A model generated the notes under the pieces. That model ran no database searches. It had not been told where the DNA came from and saw only the letters and a list, made by a program, of their open reading frames with translations. Source: DSOI01 sp041394885 (GTDB taxonomy: Bacteria > Acidobacteriota > Terriglobia > Bryobacterales > Bryobacteraceae). From it: 64,000 nt of DNA. Below are positions 24,124 through 32,865 of this stretch, piece after piece (position 1 is the first letter of the stretch; every line of letters begins with the position of its first letter). A program made the position numbers and the translations under genes. Location: positions 1 to 64,000 of the forward strand of contig JAWKHI010000025.1 in the NCBI GenBank assembly GCA_041394885.1. Direction: 5' to 3'.

Positions 24124-25218
24124 CTAGTCTGAATCGCGTGGCGGGCGCTGTTCCTCGGCCAGCCGCAGCAGCACGATCGTCACCGACACGATCACGGGCC
24201 CGAGGAACAGGCCGACGACGCCGAACAGCCCGATACCACCGAGGAGACTGAAGAAGATCAGCAGCGGGTTGAGGTGTGTCCGGCCGCCGATGACGAGTGG
24301 GCGGACGACGTTATCGCACATCGACACCAGTCCGGCGCCCCAGGCAGCGAGGAAGATCGCTTTACCGGTGGACCCGGACGCCAGAAGGATGATTGCCGCC
24401 GGAGCCCAGACCGCGCCGGAACCTACCAGGGGAATGAGACTGGTGAATGCGGTGACCACGCCCCACAACACGGGCGACGGCAATCCGGCAATCACGAAGC
24501 CAACGGCCAGCAGAAACCCTTGCGCCCCGGCTACGGCGACCACTCCATAGAGGTTGGCGATGATCGCCTGGGTGGCTTGGGAGAAGATCCTCTCGGTGAC
24601 GGCCGTATCGAGCGGAAGCAAATGGGCGATCCGCCGGGACCATCCGGCGCCATCGCGAAACAGGAAGAATAAGGTGAAGAACGCGGCGATTCCCTGGAAT
24701 AGCCCCTCGCCGAGCGAAGCGAGCGACTGGGTAACGAACTTCACGGCGGCCGCGCCCATTTGGCCCATTCTGGCGAACAGTTCATCGCGGATTTCCTGTT
24801 CCGGGATGCCGACCCAGTCCGCCACGCGGGCGATCGGGGCGGCGAGCAGAGTGTCCAGGTAGGCGAGGAGTCCCCCTTCATCGGCGCCGCGGCGAGAGAG
24901 CTCGCCATAGCCTTCGCGGAGTTCGCGGGCGGCCGTCAGCCCAATGAGCAGTGCGGGGACGAGCACAAGCAATAGTACGGCAGTGGTGCTGATGAGCGCG
25001 GCAGCGGATGTATTGGCGAGTCGACTTTGCAGGGCCTTGTGAAAAGGATAAAAGGCGATGGCGAGAACTCCGGCGCCGGCGATGGCGGTTAGGAAGGGCT
25101 GGGCGAGCAGATAGCAAAGGTAGAGTGCGGCCGCGGTGAGGGAAAGCAGTGCGAGATTGGCGGCGCGGCCACCGGACTGGGAGGGCGGAGGATCCGGCGA
25201 TGAGGGCGGTAGATTCAA
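24124..25218 (-). CDS. AI-2E family transporter (PerM type)
   Basis: 364 aa from a TTG at 25218; no ATG exists nearby in the frame. It has about eight membrane helices. The family pattern is clear: two N-terminal helices, a soluble segment, FFLFRDG, then VVRPLVIGGRTHLNPLLIFFSLLGG and GLFLGPVIVSVTIVLL near the C terminus. The family was named for autoinducer-2 export, but members also move other small molecules or sodium ions, so the substrate is not known here. It faces the 25289 gene divergently with 70 bp between the starts. Confidence 0.85.
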   Translation of the reverse strand: MNLPPSSPDPPPSQSGGRAANLALLSLTAAALYLCYLLAQPFLTAIAGAGVLAIAFYPFHKALQSRLANTSAAALISTTAVLLLVLVPALLIGLTAARELREGYGELSRRGADEGGLLAYLDTLLAAPIARVADWVGIPEQEIRDELFARMGQMGAAAVKFVTQSLASLGEGLFQGIAAFFTLFFLFRDGAGWSRRIAHLLPLDTAVTERIFSQATQAIIANLYGVVAVAGAQGFLLAVGFVIAGLPSPVLWGVVTAFTSLIPLVGSGAVWAPAAIILLASGSTGKAIFLAAWGAGLVSMCDNVVRPLVIGGRTHLNPLLIFFSLLGGIGLFGVVGLFLGPVIVSVTIVLLRLAEEQRPPRDSD

Positions 25219-25288
25219 CTCGACGAGTAGGATAGCATTCCGCGGCGGTAGGCTTGCCGAAGGCCAAACGGCCTGCTATCGTCCAGGT

Positions 25289-25930
25289 ATGAAGCCCCTA
25301 CTCTGGATACTCCCGCTTTCGGCGCTGTTGTTGTTGGCCCAGGACCCGGCCTCCAAGGCCAAGGAACCGGGCAAGGTTCGAGGCGCCGTGGATAAGGTTG
25401 GGCAAGCGCTCGAAAAAGCCAAGGACAAGACGGTGGACACGACCAAGGACGTAGCCGGCAAGACCGCCGATGTGTCCAAGACAGCGGCGGGTAAGACGGC
25501 CGATGCGTCCAAGACAGCGGCGGGCAAGACGGCCGAGGTATCGAAGACGGCGGCGGGCAAGACGGCCGATGCGTCCAAGACGGCGGCGGGTAAGACCGTA
25601 TCGGGAGCCAAGGCGACGGCCGGGGGCGCCAAGACGGTGGCCGGCAAGACGGCCGACGGTGCGGAAGTGGCCGGTCGGACCGCAGCCGGAGCGACGGGAG
25701 GCGGTCTGGAAAAGGCGGGCAAGACGGTGAAGAGCGTTGGAATGCTCGACATCAACACGGCATCGGAGAAAGAACTGGAAGGGCTGCCCGGGATCGGCGA
25801 CGCCTATGCGGCCAAGATCATCGCGGCGCGGCCGTACCAGCGCAAGGACGAGTTGGTGGCGAAGGGAGTGATCCCGGAATCGACGTACGAGAAGATTAAG
25901 AACCGGGTGGTAGCGCGGCAAAAGAAGTAG
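25289..25930 (+). CDS. exported protein with 11-residue repeats and a ComEA-like helix-hairpin-helix
   Basis: 213 aa from ATG 25289, which starts a signal peptide (KPLLWILPLSALLLLAQ). Residues about 25-130 are Lys/Ala/Thr-rich: an 11-residue unit SKTAAGKTADA (or V) occurs five times in a row, followed by looser copies. This is the repeat length of LEA group 3 and similar amphipathic helices that protect proteins or membranes. The last 60 residues (LDINTASEKELEGLPGIGDAYAAKIIAARPYQRKDELV) are a helix-hairpin-helix pair as in ComEA, which binds DNA outside the inner membrane. The pairing suggests a tethered DNA-binding or cell-surface protein; that is inference. The gene is divergent from the AI-2E family transporter. 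Confidence 0.75.
   Translation: MKPLLWILPLSALLLLAQDPASKAKEPGKVRGAVDKVGQALEKAKDKTVDTTKDVAGKTADVSKTAAGKTADASKTAAGKTAEVSKTAAGKTADASKTAAGKTVSGAKATAGGAKTVAGKTADGAEVAGRTAAGATGGGLEKAGKTVKSVGMLDINTASEKELEGLPGIGDAYAAKIIAARPYQRKDELVAKGVIPESTYEKIKNRVVARQKK
25442..25606 (+). repeat. five tandem 33-bp repeats
   Basis: Units start at 25442, 25475, 25508, 25541 and 25574. The middle copies differ from each other at only a few bases (for example GACAGC against GACGGC), which means recent expansion or ongoing slippage. They encode the 11-residue SKTAAGKTADA unit in frame, so a change in copy number would keep the reading frame. Confidence 0.85.
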
Positions 25931-26010
25931 GATCGCGGTAGATCTCCATCGGTTCCGGTACTCCCCAGGTGGTGTGCGCCTGCTAGAATGGTGCGGTACA
26001 AAGTTTCACC

Positions 26011-27456
26011 ATGAGCACACCGGTCTTCAAAAACTATATCAATGGGGAATGGACGGACGGCCCCACGTTCGAGAACAGGAATCCGGCCAATACGGACGAA
26101 GTAGTCGGGTTGTTCGTGAAGGGCTCGGCCGCGGACATGGCGTCAGCGGCGGCAGCCGCCGAAGAGGCCCTGCCCAAATGGGCGGGGATGAACGGGCCCG
26201 CGCGTGGAGCATTGCTGACGCGGGTGGCGGAAATCCTGGACAGCAAGTTCGAGAAGCTCGGCGAGGACATGACGCGCGAGGAAGGCAAGACCTTCCCGGA
26301 AGCCAAAGGCGAGGTGCGGCGCGCGATCAACATCTTCCGGTATTTCGGGGGCGAAGGCTCGCGGATGCCGGGGATGCTGGTACCGAGCGAACGGGACCGG
26401 GTTCACATGTTCGCGCTACGCAAGCCGATCGGCGTGGTGGGCCTGGTGACGCCGTGGAACTTTCCGAGTGCGATTCCGGCGTGGAAGCTGGCGCCGGCGC
26501 TGGTTTGCGGGAACACCGTGGTGCTGAAGCCGGCGTCGGCGTCGCCGCTGAGCGCCTGGCGCATCGTGGAGGCGTGCCATGAAGCGGGCATTCCGAAGGG
26601 CGTGGTCAACTTCGTGGCCGGCTCCGGCGGAACGCTGGGCAGCGCCCTGGTGAACGCGGCGCCGCTCAAAGCGGTGTCGTTCACCGGATCGTGCGAGGTG
26701 GGCCAGTGGCTGCACGCGGAAGCATCCAAGCGGCGGCTCCGGATCCAGCTCGAGATGGGCGGCAAGAATCCGACCATCGTGCTGGCCGATTGCGACTTCA
26801 AGGCGTCGGTGGAAAACGTGGTGAATGCGGCATTCTTCTCCACCGGACAGAAGTGCACGGCAACGAGCCGGGCGATCGTTGAGGACGCCATCTACGACAA
26901 GTTCGTGGAGGCGCTGGTGGAGCGGACGAAGAAACTGAAGGTGGGCAACGGCATGGAGGCCGGCGTCGACATCGGTCCGGCGATTGACGAAGGGCAGCTC
27001 GAGACCAACCTGAACTACATCGAGATCGGGCGGAAGGAAGCGGGGGCTCCGGCCGTGGGCGGCAACCGTCTCACCGGCGGCGCCTATGACAAGGGCTACT
27101 TCGTGGAGCCCACTATCTTCGCCAACGTCACCGAAGACATGCGGATCGCGCAGGAAGAAATCTTCGGACCGGTGCTGGCGGTGATGCGGGCGTCCGATTT
27201 CGAGGATGCGATGCGGATCGCCAACAACATCCCGTTCGGGCTCTCTGCGTCGATTCAGACGACGAATCTGTCCCGGACGTTCGAGTACATCTACCGCATG
27301 GAAGCCGGCCTGCTCACGGTCAACTTACCCAGCGCTGGGGTGGAATACCAATTGCCATTCGGCGGAACCAAGGATTCCAGCTTCGGCCCGAAAGAGCAGG
27401 GGCCGGCGGCCATGGATTTCTACAGCGACTACAAGACGGTTTACCTCAAGTACTAA
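26011..27456 (+). CDS. aldehyde dehydrogenase, 2-oxoglutarate semialdehyde dehydrogenase type
   Basis: 481 aa, full length for the ALDH superfamily. The oxyanion Asn150 is in VTPWNFP, the general base Glu248 in LEMGGKNP and the catalytic Cys282 in GQKCTATSR. The EEIFGPVLAVM and PFGGTKDSSFGPKEQG signatures are as in alpha-ketoglutarate semialdehyde dehydrogenases, which make 2-oxoglutarate with NAD(P). The next gene, 8 bp after its stop, is a fumarylacetoacetase-fold protein; in oxidative pentose pathways a dehydratase of that fold makes the semialdehyde this enzyme uses. The pair therefore fits the last two steps of a Weimberg-type route. No strong ribosome site is visible before the ATG. Confidence 0.8.
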   Translation: MSTPVFKNYINGEWTDGPTFENRNPANTDEVVGLFVKGSAADMASAAAAAEEALPKWAGMNGPARGALLTRVAEILDSKFEKLGEDMTREEGKTFPEAKGEVRRAINIFRYFGGEGSRMPGMLVPSERDRVHMFALRKPIGVVGLVTPWNFPSAIPAWKLAPALVCGNTVVLKPASASPLSAWRIVEACHEAGIPKGVVNFVAGSGGTLGSALVNAAPLKAVSFTGSCEVGQWLHAEASKRRLRIQLEMGGKNPTIVLADCDFKASVENVVNAAFFSTGQKCTATSRAIVEDAIYDKFVEALVERTKKLKVGNGMEAGVDIGPAIDEGQLETNLNYIEIGRKEAGAPAVGGNRLTGGAYDKGYFVEPTIFANVTEDMRIAQEEIFGPVLAVMRASDFEDAMRIANNIPFGLSASIQTTNLSRTFEYIYRMEAGLLTVNLPSAGVEYQLPFGGTKDSSFGPKEQGPAAMDFYSDYKTVYLKY

Positions 27457-27464
27457 GAATTGAA

Positions 27465-28316
27465 ATGCAACTGACCCAAGTTCACTGGCGAAGCAAAGTT
27501 ACCGCCGCGATCTGGGAAGGCGGCCTCGTCTACCCGATTCCGGATTACACGATGCAGGAGTTGATCCGCCGATCCGAGATCACCGAGACCGATTTGGCCA
27601 CGCTTGCCCGGCGGCAGGCCTCGGCCCATGCCGAGCAACTGGCGCCGATCCTTCCCCTTCACCCGCGTGAGGTGTGGGCCTGTGGATGCACCTACGAGAT
27701 GAGCGCGCAGTTTCGGGATTCCGAGCACAACACGCGCGAGGGCTTCTACGCCTACGTCTACAACCAGGACCACCGGCCGGAGAGCTTCTTCAAGGGAACG
27801 GCGCGCGTGTGCGTGGGCCCGGGGCAAGGAATCGGGATTCGGCCGGATTCGAAATTCACGGCGCCGGAACCGGAATTGGCGGTGGTGCTGGGCGCGGGCG
27901 GGAACATCCTTGGCTATACGCTCGCCAACGACGTATCGGCCTGGGACATCGAGCGGGAGAATCCGCTTTATCTGCCACAGTCTAAGGTCTACAACGCTTG
28001 TTGTTCCCTAGGACCCGTCATTGTGACTCCGGACGAACTGACGGACCCTTACTCGCTGGATATGACCTGCACGATCACGCGGGCCGGAGAACAGATTTTC
28101 TCAGGGTCGGTCAATACGTCCAAGCTGAGCCGCAAAATCGAATCGCTGATTGAGTATCTTTTCCGCGCGAACACCGTGCCGAGCGGGTCCGTACTGTGCA
28201 CGGGAACGGGGATCATCGTCAAGGAAGAGCATGCCTTGGCGCCCGGAGACATCGTGACGATTCGCGTGCCGCAGATCGGCGAACTCAGCAACCCCGCCGT
28301 GTTACTGGAAGCATAG
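27465..28316 (+). CDS. fumarylacetoacetase-fold protein, probable 2-keto-3-deoxy sugar acid dehydratase
   Basis: 283 aa. FAH-fold features are GCTYEMSAQFR, FFKGTARVCVGPG, APEPELAVVLG with the metal-binding Glu residues, LANDVSAWDIERENPLYLPQSK and the late GSVLCTGTGIIVKE. The organisation is that of the bacterial group that includes 2-keto-3-deoxy-D-xylonate/arabinonate dehydratases, which release water to give 2-oxoglutarate semialdehyde. Identity to FAH in general is firm; the exact substrate is inferred from the neighbour gene, which encodes the dehydrogenase for that product. It starts 8 bp after that gene's stop, so both are on one transcript. Other members of the fold act on oxaloacetate or acylpyruvates, so this could be one of those instead. 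Confidence 0.72.
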   Translation: MQLTQVHWRSKVTAAIWEGGLVYPIPDYTMQELIRRSEITETDLATLARRQASAHAEQLAPILPLHPREVWACGCTYEMSAQFRDSEHNTREGFYAYVYNQDHRPESFFKGTARVCVGPGQGIGIRPDSKFTAPEPELAVVLGAGGNILGYTLANDVSAWDIERENPLYLPQSKVYNACCSLGPVIVTPDELTDPYSLDMTCTITRAGEQIFSGSVNTSKLSRKIESLIEYLFRANTVPSGSVLCTGTGIIVKEEHALAPGDIVTIRVPQIGELSNPAVLLEA

Positions 28317-28345
28317 ATCTCGAAAGGCACGCCTCGTGTGGCGCG

Positions 28346-30877
28346 CTATTCGCGATCGTCGTCGTCAATATCGAGCGACAGGGGCGCAAAGACACCCCGC
28401 CGGGTTCCCGGATAGGGCGTATTCCATCCGCGGACACTATGCCAAAGGATACGGTTCAACTTGTCTGTGGGGGCGGCATCGGGAACCTCGAAGCGCATCC
28501 GGGCAGAGTCAATGGCTGCCTGGCGTGCCGGACCTCGTAGCGCCTTCACGGCGGGATTCACATCGTAGAGCGATTGCGGCGGACGCACAGCCTGATAAGG
28601 CGTGAAGTCGGGATCGCCGGTAAAGCTATTGCGCATGTCATGCGCGATCAGATCGAATAGCGACAAGGTGGGCAGGCCGAGAATCAGCTCGATCGTTTTG
28701 ACCATGCTCTGATTGGAGTAGAAGGTGGAATCGACGGCTCCGCGCCGTGCGAAGGGGCTGACGACGAGGGCGGTGGTGCGGTGGCCGTCGACGTGATCCA
28801 CGCCGTTCTGCGCATCGTCTTCGACGATGAAGATCGCCATCTTCTTCCAGAAGGGTGTCTTCGAGAGCGCCTCAACGATCTGGCCGACGGCGTAGTCATT
28901 GTCGGCGACCATGGCTTTGGGGGTGGAGGCCCCGGGACGTGTCCCGTAGGTGTGATCGGAGGGTAACTGCGCGATCACGAGATTGGGCATTGCTCCGGCG
29001 CGGACCCATTTCGCGATATCGGCCCTGAGGATCTGCGCGCGCGCCACATCGGGAATGGCGTTGGTGTAGGCGGGATACTCCGGCGCGAGGATCTTGTTCA
29101 GAGGCTCGATGGGGGCGCGGGTTTTCCAGCGGCCGGTGAAGTCCGCGCCCTGCTCCCACTGCTTGAGGAGATCGACGCGCCCGGCGGCGTCCGCCTCACT
29201 GAAGCGGCCGGCGTACTCGCCGTAAATACGGACGGTCTTGTTGCGCGCCAGCGCCAGGTCCCAGAGGAAACCCTTGGCGGAATAGGCTATCGGATCCGAA
29301 CCGTCGAAGGGATAACTGCGCCCAGCGTACCCGGGCCACAAACAATAGGCTGTTTCATTGGCCTGCGTCAGCCATTGGTGGCCATCGGCGGAATTCCCTC
29401 CGGACGCGTAGAAGTTATCGAGTAAGACATAGTGATCCGCCAGACGGTGCTGGTTGGGAGTCACATCGGCGCCGAACATCACGAGCGAGGGGTCCCCATT
29501 GCCTTTGGGTATGTCGCCGAAAACCTGATCGTAAGTGCGATTTTCCTTCACGATGTAGACCACGTGTTCGATGGGCGTGGGTTCGCCGGCCCGCTCGGGA
29601 ATCGGGATGGGCGCCACGTTGCGCACCGGAGGCGCGCCTGCCACGGGGCTTCCGGCGGCGAGATGGTTGTTCTCGGCGACGGCGGCGGTGTAGCCGGCCA
29701 GTTGAGAGTCGCTGGGAATGTCGATCACATGCACGGATCCGCGATAGGCGTGGACGAAGCGCTGCTTGGGCTCGTCGCGCCAAGCCGAACCGGCGCCCAG
29801 CAAAGTGGAAACCGCGAGTTGCTTGCCATCCGGGCTGAGGGCGATCGCATTCGGGTACCAGGCGGTGGGAATCATGCCGGCGATGCGGCCGTCGCGAGTG
29901 CGAATCTTCAAGATCGCGTTGATGCCTCCGCACGCCACCCACAAGGTTGCGCCGTCTTGCGACAGGGCGGCGGCGGTGGGCGCGACGCCGGCCACGCGGG
30001 TGGTGAACGGCTGTAGGTCGATATTGCGGAGCAGGCGCCGGGAGCGGGTGTCGATCACTGAGATCGTATCGGTGTTGTTGTTGGCGACGTAGAGCCGGTG
30101 CGCGTTCTCGTCCCAGGCCATCCCGGTGGGATGCAGGCCAACGGCGACGGAGGCGGGTTGGGACTTACCGGTAAGGTCGAACCAGGTTACGGTGCCTGTG
30201 GAGGCAATACCGCGCCGGTCCACCACGACACGGTCCGCGCTTTCGGCGAGCCCGGTTGGCGCGGTAAGGTCACGTGCGGTGGGGAGACGTCCGCCCCAGT
30301 TGCTCACCCAGAGCTGACTGCCATCGCGGCTGAGGATGGCGGCGAACGGCGCGATGCCGGTATCTACCGTTTGGGGCTCCGCACCGGGCTTGGAGACGAC
30401 GACTTTGTCATCGAAGATGAGTGGGACCGCGGCTGCGCCACCACCGATCGAGGGCGCGCCGGCGATGTTGGCGCCGATGCCCTGCCAGACTGCGGTGGGA
30501 AGCGCACCGGGGGCGAGGGAAAGCAGCCGGCCTTTCTTGGCTTTGTCGACGCCGGAGACTAACGCGCGGCGCGCGGAACCGTCATAGACGATCCCTTGCA
30601 GTCCCGGGGCGCCCAGATGGGCGACGCGGTCAAGGACGCGGTTCTGCCGCCAGTCCAGCCGGTAGACGTGCGTGGCGTGCAGCACCCAGACTTCGTCGCT
30701 GGAGGCGCCGAAGGTGACGCCGTAGACGCGTCCCTGGAATACGGTGGGAACGCCGGCGGGCGTGATCGACTGGCGGGTAGTGACGACACCGGGGTCAATG
30801 ACGGCCCGTACGGGCTGATCGACGGTCTGGGCGAGCAGGGAAGCAGCAGCGGCCGCGGCGGCGAAGAGAAGCCTCAT
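28346..30877 (-). CDS. secreted beta-propeller phosphoesterase
   Basis: 843 aa from ATG 30877, where a signal peptide begins (RLLFAAAAAAASLLAQ); the longer frame would run into the upstream gene. Residues about 60-400 hold YVTN/NHL-like propeller repeats, such as MAWDENAHRLYVANNNTDTI and ALSPDGKQLAVSTLLGA. From about residue 440 is a phosphoesterase of the alkaline-phosphatase fold (PF04185 type): VVYIVKENRTYDQVFGDI, ASGGNSADGHQWL, and VEDDAQNGVDHVDGHRT with metal-binding Asp and His. Relatives hydrolyse phospholipids or phosphate esters outside the cell. No phosphate operator or partner is visible; the upstream gene is a LytTR regulator in the same direction. Confidence 0.85.
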   Translation of the reverse strand: MRLLFAAAAAAASLLAQTVDQPVRAVIDPGVVTTRQSITPAGVPTVFQGRVYGVTFGASSDEVWVLHATHVYRLDWRQNRVLDRVAHLGAPGLQGIVYDGSARRALVSGVDKAKKGRLLSLAPGALPTAVWQGIGANIAGAPSIGGGAAAVPLIFDDKVVVSKPGAEPQTVDTGIAPFAAILSRDGSQLWVSNWGGRLPTARDLTAPTGLAESADRVVVDRRGIASTGTVTWFDLTGKSQPASVAVGLHPTGMAWDENAHRLYVANNNTDTISVIDTRSRRLLRNIDLQPFTTRVAGVAPTAAALSQDGATLWVACGGINAILKIRTRDGRIAGMIPTAWYPNAIALSPDGKQLAVSTLLGAGSAWRDEPKQRFVHAYRGSVHVIDIPSDSQLAGYTAAVAENNHLAAGSPVAGAPPVRNVAPIPIPERAGEPTPIEHVVYIVKENRTYDQVFGDIPKGNGDPSLVMFGADVTPNQHRLADHYVLLDNFYASGGNSADGHQWLTQANETAYCLWPGYAGRSYPFDGSDPIAYSAKGFLWDLALARNKTVRIYGEYAGRFSEADAAGRVDLLKQWEQGADFTGRWKTRAPIEPLNKILAPEYPAYTNAIPDVARAQILRADIAKWVRAGAMPNLVIAQLPSDHTYGTRPGASTPKAMVADNDYAVGQIVEALSKTPFWKKMAIFIVEDDAQNGVDHVDGHRTTALVVSPFARRGAVDSTFYSNQSMVKTIELILGLPTLSLFDLIAHDMRNSFTGDPDFTPYQAVRPPQSLYDVNPAVKALRGPARQAAIDSARMRFEVPDAAPTDKLNRILWHSVRGWNTPYPGTRRGVFAPLSLDIDDDDRE

Positions 30878-30944
30878 GTTGGGCGATTGTACCGAATGAG
30901 GATGACTGGGCGGTGAATCCAGTTGGAGACGTCTTTTCCCCGTT

Positions 30945-31709
30945 CTACAATCCAAGCCGCTCGCGGAGTTCCGCGGCGCGTTCCCGGGCCACTGGGAGCT
31001 CCGTCTTGCCGTCTTTCAGGCGAACCATCAGACGACCGTTGAACCAGGTGTACAACTCCCGCACATGATCGAGATTCACGAGCGTCGAGCGATGAATCCG
31101 GACGAAGCGGCGGCCATCCAAACGCTGTTCCAGATCGCTGACGGTCTGATCGATCACGTGGTGACGCTGTGCGGTTGCCGCGTACGTCAGCTTGTCTTTG
31201 GCGTAAAAATGAGTAACCGTGTGGAGGTCGACGAACTCGATACGGTCCCCGACGCGCGACGGGACGCGGGTGAGGAAATCCGTCCTGGCATGGCCGAGCG
31301 CCCTGGTCATCTCGTCAACGAGCGCGCGGAGGTCGGCGCGGGGCTCGACGCCTCCGAGCATGCGCTCGAGTTTGCCGAGCGCGCGATCGAGCGCTTCGGT
31401 TTCCACCGGCTTCAGGAGATAGTCAATCGAGTTAACTTCGAACGCGCGAAGCGCGTAACGGTCGTACGCTGTGGTGAACACCACGAGCGGATCGGCGTTG
31501 AGTTGCTCGAGAAACTGGAAGCCGTTGAGTCCGGGCATTTCGATATCGAGAAACAGAGCGTCAATGGGTGGGGCGACGTGTGGGATGCGACCGAGCGCAT
31601 CGGCGGGATCCGTGGCCGAACCTGCGATGCGCACACGCCCGGTGGCCTCGAGAAGCCGTGCCAGCCGCTTCACCGCGAGCGGTTCATCATCGAGGAGAAA
31701 GACGTTCAT
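30945..31709 (-). CDS. response regulator, LytTR DNA-binding type
   Basis: 254 aa. An N-terminal receiver (MNVFLLDDEPLAVKRLARLL, phospho-acceptor Asp in LFLDIEMPGLNG at about residue 54) is followed from about residue 145 by a LytTR domain with FVDLHTVTHFYAKDKLTY and RFVRIHRSTLVNLDHVREL. It binds DNA in response to phosphorylation by the neighbouring kinase. The ATG overlaps the kinase stop by 4 bp, so they are translated together. Its likely target is not visible; the propeller phosphoesterase begins 67 bp downstream in the same direction and could be on the same transcript. Confidence 0.9.
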   Translation of the reverse strand: MNVFLLDDEPLAVKRLARLLEATGRVRIAGSATDPADALGRIPHVAPPIDALFLDIEMPGLNGFQFLEQLNADPLVVFTTAYDRYALRAFEVNSIDYLLKPVETEALDRALGKLERMLGGVEPRADLRALVDEMTRALGHARTDFLTRVPSRVGDRIEFVDLHTVTHFYAKDKLTYAATAQRHHVIDQTVSDLEQRLDGRRFVRIHRSTLVNLDHVRELYTWFNGRLMVRLKDGKTELPVARERAAELRERLGL

Positions 31710-32845
31710 CGCGGCGCCTCGCGGTGAGAGTGCTGCGGAATCGCGATGCGCACACAGACGCCGCTGCTGCTGGGGACGATGGCGAGCGACGCATCGCCGA
31801 ACAGGGCTTCCAGGCGGGCCCGGAGCGTGTCGAGCCCATGGCCGGGCTGGATCGATGCGGCGTCAAAACCCGGACCATCGTCGCTCACCTCCACCACCAG
31901 GCGGCCCTGTTCGCGCCGCGCGCCGACGGCGATTTCGCCACCCGCTGGCCGCGCCGCGACGGCGTATTTGATGCTGTTCTCCACGAGCGTCTGGATGGCG
32001 AACGGCGGGATCGTGGCATCGGAGAAATCTCCCGCATCGATGCGATAGCGTAGGCGCGGCCCGAAGCGGGCGGCTTGAATCGCAAGATAGTCACGCACGA
32101 GTTTGATTTCCCGATCGAGCGGAATGAGGCTTTCCTGATGCGTGTCGAGCGAGGATCGCAGCAGGCGGGACAATCGCTCCACGAGTTCTTCAGCGCGCAC
32201 GGGATCCTCCCGGATGAGGGCCGAAATCGAGTTGAGGGCGTTGAAGAGAAAATGCGGATGGATCCTGGATTCGATGGATGCCAACTGCGCCGAGGCCGCC
32301 AGTTTCTGAGCCCGCTCGCGCTGAATCTCCTTGTTCTTGATTTCGAGATTGGCCTCTTCGATGCGCCTACGCCATGACTCGTACAGCGTGGCGAAGATAC
32401 CGATGAGGAGCGTCACGACGGCCGCGGTGCGATAGATGCTCCAGACGTTCGGCCAGAAGCCGGTATTGGGCCGGTAGATCCACAGAAGCGATGCGACACC
32501 CACGCAGACGCCCGCGAAGTTGATGGCGAGCAGGGCGGCTACGATCGCCGTCCAGCGTAGCACCGGGTGCAGGGGCCAGACGGCGGGTACGAAGCGGGGC
32601 AGAACGAGGGCGCAACTGAACCCGATGGCGCTCGAGAGAATGAAGTTCGGAACGAACGCGCTGCGCAGGGCGGCCCAGGAGGGGTTGCGGCCGGTCCAGA
32701 CAAAGATCAACGTGAGCGTGCCGGCGATGGCGACGTTGAAGGCCAGGAGCGTCACGTAGGGGCGCGCTCCTGACCATACCCTTGCGGCGACATGCGCAAA
32801 GCGGATTGGGCCGCTGGATTGGCGGTTGGGTAATGCGGTCACCAC
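31706..32845 (-). CDS. sensor histidine kinase, LytS/YehU type
   Basis: 379 aa from a GTG at 32845. About four or five hydrophobic helices lie in the first 150 residues. The His_kinase domain of the PF06580 type follows (ASIESRIHPHFLFNALNSIS, with the phospho-acceptor in IHPHFLFN), then the ATPase: LVENSIKYAVAARPAGG, VSDDGPGFD and GHGLDTLRARLEALFG. There is no large extracellular sensor domain; the membrane part itself probably senses. It pairs with the LytTR regulator downstream (4-bp overlap). The signal is unknown. Confidence 0.9.
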   Translation of the reverse strand: MVTALPNRQSSGPIRFAHVAARVWSGARPYVTLLAFNVAIAGTLTLIFVWTGRNPSWAALRSAFVPNFILSSAIGFSCALVLPRFVPAVWPLHPVLRWTAIVAALLAINFAGVCVGVASLLWIYRPNTGFWPNVWSIYRTAAVVTLLIGIFATLYESWRRRIEEANLEIKNKEIQRERAQKLAASAQLASIESRIHPHFLFNALNSISALIREDPVRAEELVERLSRLLRSSLDTHQESLIPLDREIKLVRDYLAIQAARFGPRLRYRIDAGDFSDATIPPFAIQTLVENSIKYAVAARPAGGEIAVGARREQGRLVVEVSDDGPGFDAASIQPGHGLDTLRARLEALFGDASLAIVPSSSGVCVRIAIPQHSHREAPR

Positions 32846-32865
32846 TCATCGATCCTAACGCGCGG

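Noticed and set aside
25442..25606. CRISPR array from regularly spaced 33-bp repeats
   Set aside because: Units touch each other with no spacers and stay in the coding frame, so it is a protein repeat.
25298..25921. Minus-strand frames over the 33-bp repeats
   Set aside because: Repeats make every frame look repetitive; only the plus frame has a signal peptide and a helix-hairpin-helix.
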